Shown: positions 37,046 to 46,417 of the stretch, one piece after another | How the letters are laid out: every line of letters starts with the position of its first letter | Position numbering within the stretch: position 1 is the first letter of the stretch | Source of the DNA: Micromonospora sp. Llam0 | GTDB taxonomy: Bacteria > Actinomycetota > Actinomycetes > Mycobacteriales > Micromonosporaceae | Length of the DNA: 64,000 nucleotides | NCBI RefSeq assembly: GCF_003751085.1 | Contig: NZ_RJJY01000002.1 | Span: forward strand, 1,860,001-1,924,000 | Direction: 5' to 3' | The notes under the pieces: generated by a model | Databases searched by the model: none | What the model saw: the letters and a program-made list of their open reading frames with translations, nothing else | Told to the model about the DNA's origin: nothing | Position numbers and translations under genes: made by a program

Positions 37046-37858
37046 GTGGAGTACACCTCCGGCAGCGCGTCCTGGCGGGACGTGGTCCGGCGTGCCGTTC
37101 GCGGGCTGCTACGTCGACGGCGCGGCGCGGAGCAGCCCGGCTGGTCCGCCGGCGTACCGCTGATCGCGCTGCTCGCCGGCCTGCTGTTCACCACCACCGC
37201 CACCACCGCCAGCGGCACCAGCCTGCGGGAGGACCGTCGACCACAGCTCGCGCAGCTGATCGACGATCGACGTACCCAGCTCGCGGCCGCCGAGAAACGC
37301 GCCGCCCAGCTGCGCGACCAGGTCGACCGGCAGACGGAGCTGGTCGCCGGGTCGGACGAGCCGATCGCCCGACAGCAGGCCCGGATCGACGCGAACCGGT
37401 CGGCGGCCGGCTTCACCGCGCTGGCCGGACCGGGCGTCATCATCGAGCTCGACGACGCGCCGCGGCTGACCGATCTGCCGGACGGTGCCAGCAACGACGA
37501 CCTGGTGGTGCACCAGAGCGACGTACAGGCAGTGGTCAACGCACTGTGGGCCGGCGGCGCCGAAGCGATGTCAATCATGGATGTACGGGTGTTGGCGACC
37601 AGCGCGGTACGCTGTGTCGGGAACACGCTGTTGTTGCACGGCGGGGTCTACTCGCCCCCATTTCGGATCGCCGCGATCGGTGACCCCAGCGCCCTGCAGC
37701 AGGCGCTGGCCGACTCCGAAGGGGTGCAGTTGTTCAGGGACGCCGTGACCCACTTCCAGCTGGGCTACCAGGAGACCGTCGAAGCCGAGCTGGCCGTGCC
37801 GGCGTTCGACGGCTCGGCAGCGCTGCGGCACACCACCGTTCCGGAGTCGGCGCGATGA
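37046..37858 (+). CDS. DUF881 family membrane protein
   Basis: 270 residues from a GTG preceded by GGAGAGGGGG. A basic cytoplasmic N-terminus, one membrane segment ([19 protein letters not shown]) and a coiled coil ([20 protein letters not shown] onward) precede the DUF881 domain ([54 protein letters not shown]). It corresponds to Rv0012. Starts farther upstream lack a ribosome site. The stop overlaps the sortase start (ATGA). The function is unknown. The position implies a wall or division role. Confidence 0.9.
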   Translation: MEYTSGSASWRDVVRRAVRGLLRRRRGAEQPGWSAGVPLIALLAGLLFTTTATTASGTSLREDRRPQLAQLIDDRRTQLAAAEKRAAQLRDQVDRQTELVAGSDEPIARQQARIDANRSAAGFTALAGPGVIIELDDAPRLTDLPDGASNDDLVVHQSDVQAVVNALWAGGAEAMSIMDVRVLATSAVRCVGNTLLLHGGVYSPPFRIAAIGDPSALQQALADSEGVQLFRDAVTHFQLGYQETVEAELAVPAFDGSAALRHTTVPESAR

Positions 37859-39027
37859 CCCGGCCCGGGGTGCCCGGCTATCCTGGATCGCCCGGCTATC
37901 CCGACCAACCGGATGATTCTGGCCGGCACCGCGCGTACCACACCGACGACTCGACCACGGTGCTTCCCCGCTTCACCGGGTCGAACCCGGCGACAGCCCC
38001 GGCCCCGACGCCCCCGGCGCATCAGCGCCATCCCGGCTACTCGCCACAGCAACTGGCCCAGTACCAGCGCCCCCGACAGCCGGAGCGCGACGATGCCGCC
38101 CGCACCGCTGTCATCCCGGCCTACCCGGCCGAGCCGGCCGCCTCCACCACGGTGCTACCGGTCGTGATCAGCAGCTACCAACCGCCGCCGAACGGCGAGT
38201 CCCCGGCCGGCAGCGGGCGGGATCCTGGCCCCGGCGAGCGCGACGGTGCCGCCCCCCGCCGAGGTGAGCGGGTGGTCAAGTTGCGACCGGAGCGCACCGA
38301 CACCGGTTACAAGAGCGTGTACTCCGAACTGACCCGGCCGACGATCTGGACCGGGCTGCGCGCCACCGCCCGGGTCACCGGAGAGCTGCTGATCACCTTC
38401 GGCATGGTGGTGCTGCTCTTCGCCGGCTACGAGATCTGGGGCAAGTCGGTCATCGTCAACGCCCACCAGGACGAGCTCAGCGACCAGCTCGCCCAGCAGT
38501 GGGCCGAAGTGCCCGAACCGGTCGTCAGCGACGGCCCGACGCCCGAGCCGGAGGCGTCCCCCACTATTCAGGTGCAGGGCACTCCGGTCGCCGGGCTCTA
38601 CATCCCGAAGCTGGACAAGAACTGGATCGTCGTCGAGGGCGTCGGCCAGGACGACATCCGGTACGCACCGGGTCACTACCCGGACAGCGCCGGCCCCGGG
38701 GAGATCGGCAACTTCTCGGTGGCCGGGCACCGCAACCGGGCCACCTTCTGGCGGCTGGACGAGCTGGGCGACGGCGACACGATCGTCGTCGAGGACCGGG
38801 ACACCTGGCACGTGTACGCGGTAACCCGCAACCACATCGTGCTGCCGAACCAGACCGAGGTGGTCGCCGCCGTACCCGGCGACCGCAGGGCGCAGCCGAC
38901 CGAGGCGATGCTGACCCTGACCACCTGCCACCCGAAGTTCGACAACTACCAGCGGCTGATCGTGCACGCGGCGCTGGTCCGCAGCCAGCCCAAGGCCGAT
39001 GGCCGACCGGCGGAACTCGGCGGCTGA
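37855..39027 (+). CDS. Class E sortase with long cytoplasmic Pro-rich extension
   Basis: 390 residues: a ~155-residue Pro/Ser/Thr-rich N-terminus, one membrane helix ([22 protein letters not shown]) and an extracellular sortase domain. The catalytic triad is visible: His in [12 protein letters not shown] (~residue 289), Cys in LTTCHPKF (~357) and Arg in YQRLIVHA (~366). TTCHP and the long extension are typical of actinobacterial class E sortases (LAXTG substrates). No substrate protein with a sorting signal is seen in the window. Overlapping starts tie it to the DUF881 gene. Confidence 0.92.
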   Translation: MTRPGVPGYPGSPGYPDQPDDSGRHRAYHTDDSTTVLPRFTGSNPATAPAPTPPAHQRHPGYSPQQLAQYQRPRQPERDDAARTAVIPAYPAEPAASTTVLPVVISSYQPPPNGESPAGSGRDPGPGERDGAAPRRGERVVKLRPERTDTGYKSVYSELTRPTIWTGLRATARVTGELLITFGMVVLLFAGYEIWGKSVIVNAHQDELSDQLAQQWAEVPEPVVSDGPTPEPEASPTIQVQGTPVAGLYIPKLDKNWIVVEGVGQDDIRYAPGHYPDSAGPGEIGNFSVAGHRNRATFWRLDELGDGDTIVVEDRDTWHVYAVTRNHIVLPNQTEVVAAVPGDRRAQPTEAMLTLTTCHPKFDNYQRLIVHAALVRSQPKADGRPAELGG

Positions 39028-39030
39028 GCC

Positions 39031-39339
39031 ATGTACGCCTGGATCTGGCGCAAGCTCCCGTTCGGCACGCCCGGCAAGCTGATCGGTTCGGCGCTGCTCG
39101 CCGGGCTGACGGTCGTCCTGCTCTGGTACGTGGTCTTCCCGTGGGCCGAGCCGCTGCTGCCGTTCGACGACGTCCAGGTAACCGAGGACGGCGGCGGCAC
39201 CGAACCCGCGGACGGCGGTCCGGCCGACGGCGGCACCGACGGCGACGGCGGCGACCCGGACGGTGGCGGCGCCGACGACTACGAGCTGCCGTACGACACC
39301 GAGACGAACAACCCCGTGCCCGATGAGAACGGCGACTAG
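39031..39339 (+). CDS. Small membrane protein with acidic extracellular tail
   Basis: 102 residues, 3 bp after the sortase stop. MYAWIWRKLPFGTPGKLIGS leads into one membrane helix (LLAGLTVVLLWYVVFPWAEPLL) and an Asp/Gly/Glu-rich tail ending DENGD. It is a conserved small companion in this cluster in related genomes. Function unknown. It ends 14 bp before trpG, so the four genes from 37046 are probably one operon. Confidence 0.82.
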   Translation: MYAWIWRKLPFGTPGKLIGSALLAGLTVVLLWYVVFPWAEPLLPFDDVQVTEDGGGTEPADGGPADGGTDGDGGDPDGGGADDYELPYDTETNNPVPDENGD

Positions 39340-39353
39340 AGTCAGGTGTCCGC

Positions 39354-40004
39354 GTGCGCGTACTGGTGATCGACAACTACGACTCGTTCGTGTTCAACCT
39401 GGTGCAGTACCTCGGCCAGCTGGGTGCCGACTGCGACGTTCGGCGCAACGACGAGATCTCCGTCGACGGGGTCGGCCGGCTCGGCGCGGCCGGCGTGCTG
39501 CTCTCCCCCGGGCCGGGTGCGCCGGACAGCGCCGGCATCTGCCTGGAGGTCATCGAGCGGTACGCCGGACAGCTGCCGATCCTCGGCGTCTGCCTCGGCC
39601 ACCAGGCGATCGGTGCCGCGTTCGGTGGTGTCGTCGAACGCGCTCCCGAGCTGCTGCACGGCAAGACCTCGCTGGTCGAGCATCGGGGCGTCGGGGTGCT
39701 GGCCGGGCTGCCGGACCCGTTCACCGCCACCCGCTACCACTCCCTCGCGGTACGCGAGGACAGTCTGCCTGCCGAGATCGAGGTCACCGGGCGTACCGCG
39801 TCCGGGGTGGTGATGGCGATGCGGCACCGGAGCCTGCCGGTCGAAGGTGTGCAGTTCCACCCCGAGTCGGTGCTCACCGAGGGCGGCCATCTGATGCTGG
39901 CCAACTGGCTGGCCGGGTGCGGTCTGCCGCAGGCCCGGCAGCGGGCACCGCGACTCGCCGCCGAGGTGGAGACCCGGCGGCGGGCCGCGTTCGTGTCGGC
40001 CTGA
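39354..40004 (+). CDS. trpG: Anthranilate/aminodeoxychorismate synthase glutamine amidotransferase component
   Basis: A 216-residue class I glutamine amidotransferase: VRVLVIDNYDSFVFNLVQYL, the oxyanion-hole SPGPGAPDSAG, nucleophile C80 in GVCLGHQAIG, and H169/E171 in VQFHPESV. It releases ammonia for chorismate amination to anthranilate or 4-amino-4-deoxychorismate. No trpE or pabB is adjacent. It is the Rv0013 position, where the subunit is thought to serve one or both synthases. The GTG start opens the conserved motif. Confidence 0.93.
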   Translation: MRVLVIDNYDSFVFNLVQYLGQLGADCDVRRNDEISVDGVGRLGAAGVLLSPGPGAPDSAGICLEVIERYAGQLPILGVCLGHQAIGAAFGGVVERAPELLHGKTSLVEHRGVGVLAGLPDPFTATRYHSLAVREDSLPAEIEVTGRTASGVVMAMRHRSLPVEGVQFHPESVLTEGGHLMLANWLAGCGLPQARQRAPRLAAEVETRRRAAFVSA

Positions 40005-40039
40005 GCCTGGGCCCGGCCGCTAGGACCGCAGACCGCGAC

Positions 40040-41884
40040 TCAGTCGAACAGCCGGGAGACGGTCGCGGTGGGCAGCAGGCCACCCGACCCACCGCCGGTC
40101 CCACCGCCACCCGGCGTGCTGGAGCCGCCACCGCCCTCGCCGTCACCGTCGCCCGGTGGCGGGCTGGTCGTCGGAGGCGATCCGGTCGGCGACGGGCTGC
40201 CGGTCGGGTCCGGCGACGGCTCCTCCTGCCGGGGCTGGGAGACCACGATCTCCACCCGGGAGTTGACCCGATGCTCGCCGTTGTTCGGGCTCTGGCTGGT
40301 GACGATACCGGCGTCTGCCGGGTCGACTTCCTCCCCGTCGATCACCCGCGGGTCGAAGCCGCGGTTTTCAAGCGTCGCAACGGCCTGGGCTTCGGTATAG
40401 CCGACGACGTTCGGCATGTCCCGCAGGTTGTTGAGCGAGACGTGCACCTCGACCTCGCTGCCCACCTCCACCATCTCGCCGGCGCTGGGCACCTCGACCA
40501 CCTGGTCCTTCGGCGCCGAGCTGTCGACTTCTTCGAAGACGGCGATCAGTTCGAGGTCGGTGAGCTGCTGCTCGGCCCCGCTACGGGTGAAGCCCTCCAT
40601 GTCGGGCACCTGGACCGTGCCCGGGCCGGCGCAGACGGTGAGGGCCACCTCGGTGCCCGGCTCGACGGCACCCGGCTCCGGCGACTGCTCGACGACGGTG
40701 TTGAGCGTGCAGTTCGGGTCGACGCGGGGGGTTTCATTGAAGGTCAACTGCAGGTCGGTGACGGCCAGCCGGGCCTGTTCGATCGGCTCGTTGACCAGGT
40801 TGGGCAGATCGACGGTGACCGGCTCGTCGGGGTCCTGGTTCATCCAGATCAGCCCGGTGGCCAGGGCGATCACCGCGAAGACGCCCAGCGCGCTGAGCCC
40901 GGCGATGACCGCCGGCGAGGTCCGCTTCGGCGGCGGGCCGCCGACGCCGCCGGAAATCCGCTGGGTCGAGCCGGTACGCCCGGTGGCGCCCATCGCGACG
41001 GTTTCGTCGTCGCGCAGCACCGGGGTGGCCAGCACCGGCCGGCCGGAGGCGGCGCGCAGCAGGTCGGCGCGCATCTCGCCGGCGCTCTGATAGCGGTTGA
41101 CCGGGTTCTTGGCCAGCGCTTTCAAGACGATCGCGTCGATCGCCGGGGTGACGTCCCGGTTGATCTCGCTCGGTGCCCGCGGGTCCTCCCGGACGTGCTG
41201 GTAGGCGACGCTGACCGGGCTGTCCCCGACGAACGGCGGATGGCCGCAGAGCAGCTCGAACAGCACGCAGCCGGCCGCGTAGACGTCGGATCGGGCGTCG
41301 ACCGACTCGCCCCGGGCCTGCTCCGGGGAGAGGTACTGCGCGGTGCCGATCACCGCCGAGGTCTGGGTCATCGTGGTCGCCCCGCTGGCCAGCGCGCGGG
41401 CGATGCCGAAGTCCATCACCTTGACCTGGTCGGTCTGGGTGAGCATGACGTTGCCGGGCTTGATGTCCCGGTGGATGATGCCGTGCCGGTGGCTGAACTC
41501 CAGGGCGGCGCAGACGTCGGCGCAGTACTCCAGGGCCCGACGCGGGTGCAGCCGGCCCTCGGCGGCGAGCACCTCCTTGAGGGTGCGGCCGTTGACGAAC
41601 TCCATGACGATGAACGGCAGCGTCTCGCCGGTCGCGGCGTACTCCTCGCCGGTGTCGTAGACCGCGACGATCGCCGGGTGGTTGAGCGACGCGGAGTTCT
41701 GCGCCTCCCGCCGGAAACGTTCCTGGAAGGTCCGGTCCCGGGCCAGGTCGGTGCGCAGCATCTTGATCGCGACATCACGGCCGAGCCGCAGGTCACGGCC
41801 GCGGTGAACCTCGGCCATACCGCCGTAGCCGAGCAACTCGCCGACCTGGTACCTGCCACCTAGCAGGCGGGCCTGCGCGGTCAT
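40040..41884 (-). CDS. pknB: Serine/threonine protein kinase PknB with PASTA domains
   Basis: 614 residues. The kinase domain is ~11-275, with glycine loop LGYGGMAEV, K41, the catalytic HRDIKPGN (D140), DFG at 158-160 and activation-loop threonines in GATTMTQTSAVIGTAQYL. A juxtamembrane linker leads to one helix (~325-348). Three PASTA repeats follow (~356-419, 422-484, 487-550), then a Pro/Gly/Ser tail. It senses muropeptides or lipid II and phosphorylates growth and division proteins. M. tuberculosis PknB has four PASTA domains, so this one is shorter. The start overlaps the pknA stop by 4 bp. Confidence 0.96.
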   Translation of the reverse strand: MTAQARLLGGRYQVGELLGYGGMAEVHRGRDLRLGRDVAIKMLRTDLARDRTFQERFRREAQNSASLNHPAIVAVYDTGEEYAATGETLPFIVMEFVNGRTLKEVLAAEGRLHPRRALEYCADVCAALEFSHRHGIIHRDIKPGNVMLTQTDQVKVMDFGIARALASGATTMTQTSAVIGTAQYLSPEQARGESVDARSDVYAAGCVLFELLCGHPPFVGDSPVSVAYQHVREDPRAPSEINRDVTPAIDAIVLKALAKNPVNRYQSAGEMRADLLRAASGRPVLATPVLRDDETVAMGATGRTGSTQRISGGVGGPPPKRTSPAVIAGLSALGVFAVIALATGLIWMNQDPDEPVTVDLPNLVNEPIEQARLAVTDLQLTFNETPRVDPNCTLNTVVEQSPEPGAVEPGTEVALTVCAGPGTVQVPDMEGFTRSGAEQQLTDLELIAVFEEVDSSAPKDQVVEVPSAGEMVEVGSEVEVHVSLNNLRDMPNVVGYTEAQAVATLENRGFDPRVIDGEEVDPADAGIVTSQSPNNGEHRVNSRVEIVVSQPRQEEPSPDPTGSPSPTGSPPTTSPPPGDGDGEGGGGSSTPGGGGTGGGSGGLLPTATVSRLFD

Positions 41885-43395
41885 CGTCCTTGTCGTCCTT
41901 CGCTCGTCTGGTCGTCATCGGATCGGACCAAGTCGGGTGCTTCCATCGACGGTACGGGTACCACGCTGGTTTCGACGTGTCCGGCTGCCATCTGGTTCTC
42001 AGCCGTAACCAATCGCACCACGGGTTGCCCCAGGGCGGCCGAGTTGCTGGCGTTCTGGATGATCTGGTAAGCGACCAGCCCGGTGCAGAGCAACACGATC
42101 AACACTCCGAGGATGATCGCCAGGACGGTGAACACTTGCCGGTGCAGGCCACCGGACCGCTGGGGCGGGGCTGGTGGCCGGTTGTAGCCGTACGGGTTGG
42201 GTGGACGACCCGACGCGGGAAGGGGCTGCCGCGCCGGGGTGGCAGGGTGATGGTATCCGGCCGGATACCCGCCCGGCATCATCGGCGCGGTGGCGGGCCG
42301 GTAGCCGGGTGGTCCGGGCATCGGCTGCCCCGGCGGCGGCCGCTGACCGGGCGGCACCGAATTGGGCGGCACCGAGCCGGGGTGCATCGGCCCCGGCGAC
42401 ATCGGCCCGGGAGACATCGGCCCGGGAGACATGGGTGCGGGGCCGGACGCCATCGGCGAGACCGGCGCCGCCGAGGTGGGCCGGGGCGCGGCCGGGTGCT
42501 GGCCCGGATGCTGCTGGCCCGGATGCTGCTGGGCGTGTGGTGGTCGGGGCGGCCCGGCCGGTGGCCGGGCCTGGCCGGCGAGTGTGGTGGCGGCCTGCCG
42601 GGAGACGGCGGCCATCGTGGCGGCGGTCTGCCAGCGTGCCGAAGGATCCTTGGCGAGCGCGCGCTCGACGAAGCTGCGGACCACAGGTGGGATGTCCGAC
42701 GGCAGCGCGCGCGGCACCTCACGCACGTGCTTCATGGCGATTTCCAGCGGATTGTCGCCCTCGAACGGCCGCCGACCGGACAGACACTGGTAGGCGACCA
42801 CGCCGAGCGCGTACACGTCGGAAGCCGGCGTCGCGACCGAACCGGACGCCTGCTCCGGGGAGATGTAGGAGGCGGTGCCGAGCACCGAGCCGGCGGCGGT
42901 CAACTGGCCGACGATCTCCGAGCGGGCGATGCCGAAGTCGGTCAGCACCAGCGTGCCGTTGGGTCGTACCAGCAGGTTGCCCGGCTTGACGTCGCGGTGC
43001 ACGATGCCCTTCTCGTGGGCCGCGTGCAGCGCGTCGGCGGCCTGGGCGATCAGCGCCATGGTGCGGGCCGGGGTGAGCCGCCCGACCCGGGACAGGGTCC
43101 GCGACAACGCGTCGCCCTCGACGTACTCCATCACCAGGAAGGCGATGTGCTTGTCGCTGCCGTAGTCGTAGACGTCGACCACGCCGGGATGGTTGATGGT
43201 GGCCATGGTGCGGGCCTCGCCGCGGAACCGTTCGGCGAAGCCGGGCTCCTCCAGCAGCGCGGGAAGCAGGCTCTTGACCGCGACGGTACGGCCGAGCACC
43301 TCGTCGGTGCCGCGCCACACGTCGCCCATCCCGCCGCTGGCGATGCGCTCGTCGAGCCGGTAGCGGCCACCGAGCAGGACTCCGGAGCTCAGCAT
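41881..43395 (-). CDS. pknA: Serine/threonine protein kinase PknA
   Basis: 504 residues from ATG at 43395. The kinase domain is ~11-275 (IASGGMGDVWRG, K41, IVHRDVKPGNLLV, TDFGIARSEI, GTASYISPEQASG). A ~150-residue Pro/Met/Gln-rich linker with repeated MSPGP units follows, then one membrane helix (VFTVLAIILGVLIVLLCTGLV) and a short outer tail without PASTA repeats. It is the partner kinase of PknB in controlling wall growth. The gene order pknA-pknB downstream of pbpA is the conserved one. Its start lies 2 bp beyond the pbpA stop. Confidence 0.95.
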   Translation of the reverse strand: MLSSGVLLGGRYRLDERIASGGMGDVWRGTDEVLGRTVAVKSLLPALLEEPGFAERFRGEARTMATINHPGVVDVYDYGSDKHIAFLVMEYVEGDALSRTLSRVGRLTPARTMALIAQAADALHAAHEKGIVHRDVKPGNLLVRPNGTLVLTDFGIARSEIVGQLTAAGSVLGTASYISPEQASGSVATPASDVYALGVVAYQCLSGRRPFEGDNPLEIAMKHVREVPRALPSDIPPVVRSFVERALAKDPSARWQTAATMAAVSRQAATTLAGQARPPAGPPRPPHAQQHPGQQHPGQHPAAPRPTSAAPVSPMASGPAPMSPGPMSPGPMSPGPMHPGSVPPNSVPPGQRPPPGQPMPGPPGYRPATAPMMPGGYPAGYHHPATPARQPLPASGRPPNPYGYNRPPAPPQRSGGLHRQVFTVLAIILGVLIVLLCTGLVAYQIIQNASNSAALGQPVVRLVTAENQMAAGHVETSVVPVPSMEAPDLVRSDDDQTSEGRQGR

Positions 43396-43396
43396 C

Positions 43397-44905
43397 TCAT
43401 CGCCCCTCACGCTCGGCGACGAGTGCCCGCATGATCTGCCCGGCGATCCGGGCCGCTTCCCCGCTGCCGCCGCTGCCGGCACCTTCCAGCAGTACGCAGA
43501 CCGCCGAGATCGGCTCACCGTCCTCGGACGTCACGTAGCCGATGAACCACCCGTGGTCCTCGTCGCCCTCGCCGGCCTGCGCGGTGCCGGTCTTGCCGCC
43601 GACGGTGTACCCGTCGATCCGGGCGTTGCGGCCGGTGCCGTTGCGCACCACGCTGACCATCATCTCCTGCAGGTCGGCGGCGACCGACCCGCTCACCGAC
43701 TGGCGCAGCTCCCGCGGGTCCGCGGTGTAGTAGCTGCTGGTCCGGTCGGCGTGCAGCAGCTGCTGGATCACGTACGGACGCATCTGACTGCCGCCGTTGG
43801 CCACCGCCGCCGCGATCATCGCGCCTTCCAGCGGGGTCATCCGGACGTTGTTCTGGCCGATCGACGACTGGGCCAGCGCCGCGCCGTCCTCGCTGCCGTC
43901 CGGGTTCGTGATGTCGCCGGTCCGGCTGGCCGCGACCGGCAGGCCGTCGTCGCCGCTGGTCCGGCCGACGACCAGCTCCTCGTCCTCGAAGCCGAAGTCG
44001 CGGGCCTTGGCCTTGACCACCTCGGCGCCGAGCTCCACGCCCAGCTTGGCGAAGCCGGTGTTGCACGAGTCGGTCAGGGCGGTGATCAGGGTGACCTCGT
44101 CCTGGGGGCAGATGGAGTCGACGGCGTTGCGGATGTCGGTGCCGGAGTCGGGATGCCGGTAGACCGGGCCGGCGGAGATCGGCGTCTCGACGGTGGTGCC
44201 GTTCTCCAGGGCCGCCGCCGCGACGACGACCTTGAAGGTGGAGCCAGGCGGCAGCACCTCGCCGAGGGCCCGGTTGTTCAGCGGGCGGTTCGGGTCGCTG
44301 TCCAGCTCGTTGAAGGCCTCCTGGGCCGCCCCGGTGTCGTGGCTGGCCAGCGGGTTCGGATCGAAGCTAGGCAGCGACACCAGGGCCTGCAGCGCGCCGG
44401 TACGCGGATCGACCGCGACCGCCGCGCCCACGTCGACGCCGACCCGGTTCTCCAGCAACTGCCGGTACGCGGTCTCCTGCGCCCGCCGGTTGATGGTGAG
44501 CAGCACGTTCCCGCCGCCGGTCTCCTCGCCGGTGAACAGGTCCCGGACCCGGTCGGCGAAGAGTTGGTCGCTGGTGCCGGCGAGGAACTCGTTCTCGGCC
44601 TTCTCCACGCCGGTGGCGGCCAGGTTGACCGGCTTGTAGCCGATCACGTGCGCGTAGAGCTCGTTGTCCGGGTAGGTCCGCAGGTACTGCAGCTCGCCGT
44701 CGGTCGGGGTGCTGGTGGCCAGGGCCCGGGCGCCGGCTTCGATGTTGCCGCGTTGCCGGTCGTACTCGGCTACCTGCACCCGGCCGTTGTAGTCGCTGGT
44801 GCGGTACTCCTCGGCCTTGTAGCCCTGGACCCAGTTGAGGTTCACGAAGAGCAGGCCGAACAGAACCATGATGACCATGCCGACCCGGCGCAGTGGGGCG
44901 TTCAT
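43397..44905 (-). CDS. pbpA: Penicillin-binding protein PbpA (class B transpeptidase)
   Basis: 502 residues. An N-terminal membrane helix (VGMVIMVLFGLLFVNLNWV) and dimerisation domain precede the transpeptidase domain, with S222-TFK225 (PPGSTFKVV), S280-C-N282 and K438-T-G440 (GGKTGTAQ). It cross-links peptidoglycan as partner of RodA. The ATG at 44905 overlaps the rodA stop (ATGA). M. tuberculosis PbpA is regulated by PknB phosphorylation. Confidence 0.95.
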   Translation of the reverse strand: MNAPLRRVGMVIMVLFGLLFVNLNWVQGYKAEEYRTSDYNGRVQVAEYDRQRGNIEAGARALATSTPTDGELQYLRTYPDNELYAHVIGYKPVNLAATGVEKAENEFLAGTSDQLFADRVRDLFTGEETGGGNVLLTINRRAQETAYRQLLENRVGVDVGAAVAVDPRTGALQALVSLPSFDPNPLASHDTGAAQEAFNELDSDPNRPLNNRALGEVLPPGSTFKVVVAAAALENGTTVETPISAGPVYRHPDSGTDIRNAVDSICPQDEVTLITALTDSCNTGFAKLGVELGAEVVKAKARDFGFEDEELVVGRTSGDDGLPVAASRTGDITNPDGSEDGAALAQSSIGQNNVRMTPLEGAMIAAAVANGGSQMRPYVIQQLLHADRTSSYYTADPRELRQSVSGSVAADLQEMMVSVVRNGTGRNARIDGYTVGGKTGTAQAGEGDEDHGWFIGYVTSEDGEPISAVCVLLEGAGSGGSGEAARIAGQIMRALVAEREGR

Positions 44906-46389
44906 CGGCGGATCACCTCCGTCGGCGCGCCGTGCAGCTGGGCAGGTGGTCCGGCCGGCGTACCGGGCGGCCGGGGCTCGGCGCCCACCACCGGCCGGCG
45001 GCCGGCGTCGGAGATCCGCAGCAGCATCGCCACCAGCAGCCAGTTCGCCATCAGCGACGAGCCGCCGGCGGACAGGAACGGGGTGGTCTGGCCGGTCAGC
45101 GGGATCAGCCCGCTGATCCCGCCGACGATCACGAAGACCTGCAGGGAGAGGGTGAACGCCAGGCCACCGGCGAGCAGCTTGCCGAACGAGTCGCGTACCG
45201 CCAGGCCGGCCCGCAGCCCGCGCTCGGCGACCAGCAGGTAGACGACCAGCAGCGCGGAGAGCCCGAACAGGCCGATCTCCTCGCCGAGGCCGGCGAAGAT
45301 GAAGTCGTTGTGCACCTCCGGCACCTTCAGCGGCTGGCCGCCGCCGGGTCCGGCGCCGAACAGCCCGCCGGTGCCGAGCCCGAGCAGGCCCTGGACCAGT
45401 TGATAACCGTCGTTGTACGGGTCGGAGAACGGGTCGAGCCAGATGTTCGCCCGCTGGTAGAAGTTGGCGAACGGGCCGCCGACGATGTTGCCCAGGTGGT
45501 ACGCCAGGAACGCCCCGCCGAAGAACAGCAGCAGACCGATGATCAGCCAGCTGACCCGTTCGGTGGCGACGTACAGCGTCACCACGAACATGCCGAAGTA
45601 GAGCAGCGACGTCCCGAGGTCCTTCTGGAAGACCAGGACCAGGACGCTGAGCAGCCAGACCACCAGCACCGGGCCGAGGTCCCGGCCCCGGGGGAAGTCG
45701 ATCCCGAGCACCCGCCGGCTGGCCAGCGACAGCACTTCCCGCTTGCGGACCAGGTAGTACGCGAAGAACGACAGCAGGGCCAGCTTGGCGAACTCGCCGG
45801 GCTGGATGGAGAAGCCGCCGATCATGATCCACAGTTTGGCGCCGTTGACCTCGGAGTACCGCGCCGGCAGCACCGCCGGGATCATCACCAGCACGATTCC
45901 GGCCAGCCCGAGGGTGTACGCGTACCGGGCGACGACCTGGTGGTCACGGACCAGGATGAGCAGCCCGGCGGCGAGCACCACGGCGGCCAGGGTCCAGGCC
46001 AGTTGCCGCCCGCCGGTGCCGGCGAAGATCGGGTAGTCGATCCGTTCGGCAACGGCCACCTGCGCCAGGTCGTAGCGGCGCAGGAAACCGACGCCGATGC
46101 CGTTGAGCAGGGCCACCGCCGGCAGCAGGGCCGGGTCGGCGTGCGGGGCGAAGAACCGGATGACCAGGTGCAGGCCGACGAAGACCGCGCCGACCACGGC
46201 GGTCGGCACCCAGAAGCCGGGCCGGATGGTGCCGAGCACGGCTGCTTCGGCCGCAGCCGAGTAGAGCGCGACCACGGCGAGCGCGAGGGCCAACAGGCCG
46301 AGTTCGGCGTTTCGCCGCGTCCTGATGGGGCGGATCCGCGGCATCTCACCGGTGATGGCCGGCGGGGCGGGTCCGACTGAAGCGGTCAC
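44902..46389 (-). CDS. rodA: SEDS-family peptidoglycan glycosyltransferase RodA
   Basis: A 495-residue protein with about ten to twelve membrane helices. Conserved SEDS segments include GGFSIQPGEFAKLALLSFFAYYL (the Glu-containing loop), FQKDLGTSLLYFGMF, and the large loop leading to GLLGLGTGGLFGAGPGGG and HNDFIFAGLGEEIGLFG. It polymerises lipid II and pairs with PbpA. The GTG at 46389 is chosen for its AAGGAAA site and for the conserved MPRIRPIRTRRNAELGLL that follows within 16 residues. Confidence 0.95.
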   Translation of the reverse strand: MTASVGPAPPAITGEMPRIRPIRTRRNAELGLLALALAVVALYSAAAEAAVLGTIRPGFWVPTAVVGAVFVGLHLVIRFFAPHADPALLPAVALLNGIGVGFLRRYDLAQVAVAERIDYPIFAGTGGRQLAWTLAAVVLAAGLLILVRDHQVVARYAYTLGLAGIVLVMIPAVLPARYSEVNGAKLWIMIGGFSIQPGEFAKLALLSFFAYYLVRKREVLSLASRRVLGIDFPRGRDLGPVLVVWLLSVLVLVFQKDLGTSLLYFGMFVVTLYVATERVSWLIIGLLLFFGGAFLAYHLGNIVGGPFANFYQRANIWLDPFSDPYNDGYQLVQGLLGLGTGGLFGAGPGGGQPLKVPEVHNDFIFAGLGEEIGLFGLSALLVVYLLVAERGLRAGLAVRDSFGKLLAGGLAFTLSLQVFVIVGGISGLIPLTGQTTPFLSAGGSSLMANWLLVAMLLRISDAGRRPVVGAEPRPPGTPAGPPAQLHGAPTEVIRR

Positions 46390-46417
46390 TGGGTTTCCTT
46401 CACCTCGCTCGCCGGCC

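Noticed and set aside
36907..37683. A 258-codon frame overlapping the DUF881 gene
   Set aside because: Arg-rich out-of-frame shadow. The overlapping frame from 37046 has the membrane helix, DUF881 motifs and ribosome site.
39263..41863. An 866-codon open frame on the plus strand, opposite pknB
   Set aside because: It is a shadow of pknB on the other strand. The product is Arg/Gly/Ala-rich without domains, and the minus strand carries a full kinase with all motifs.
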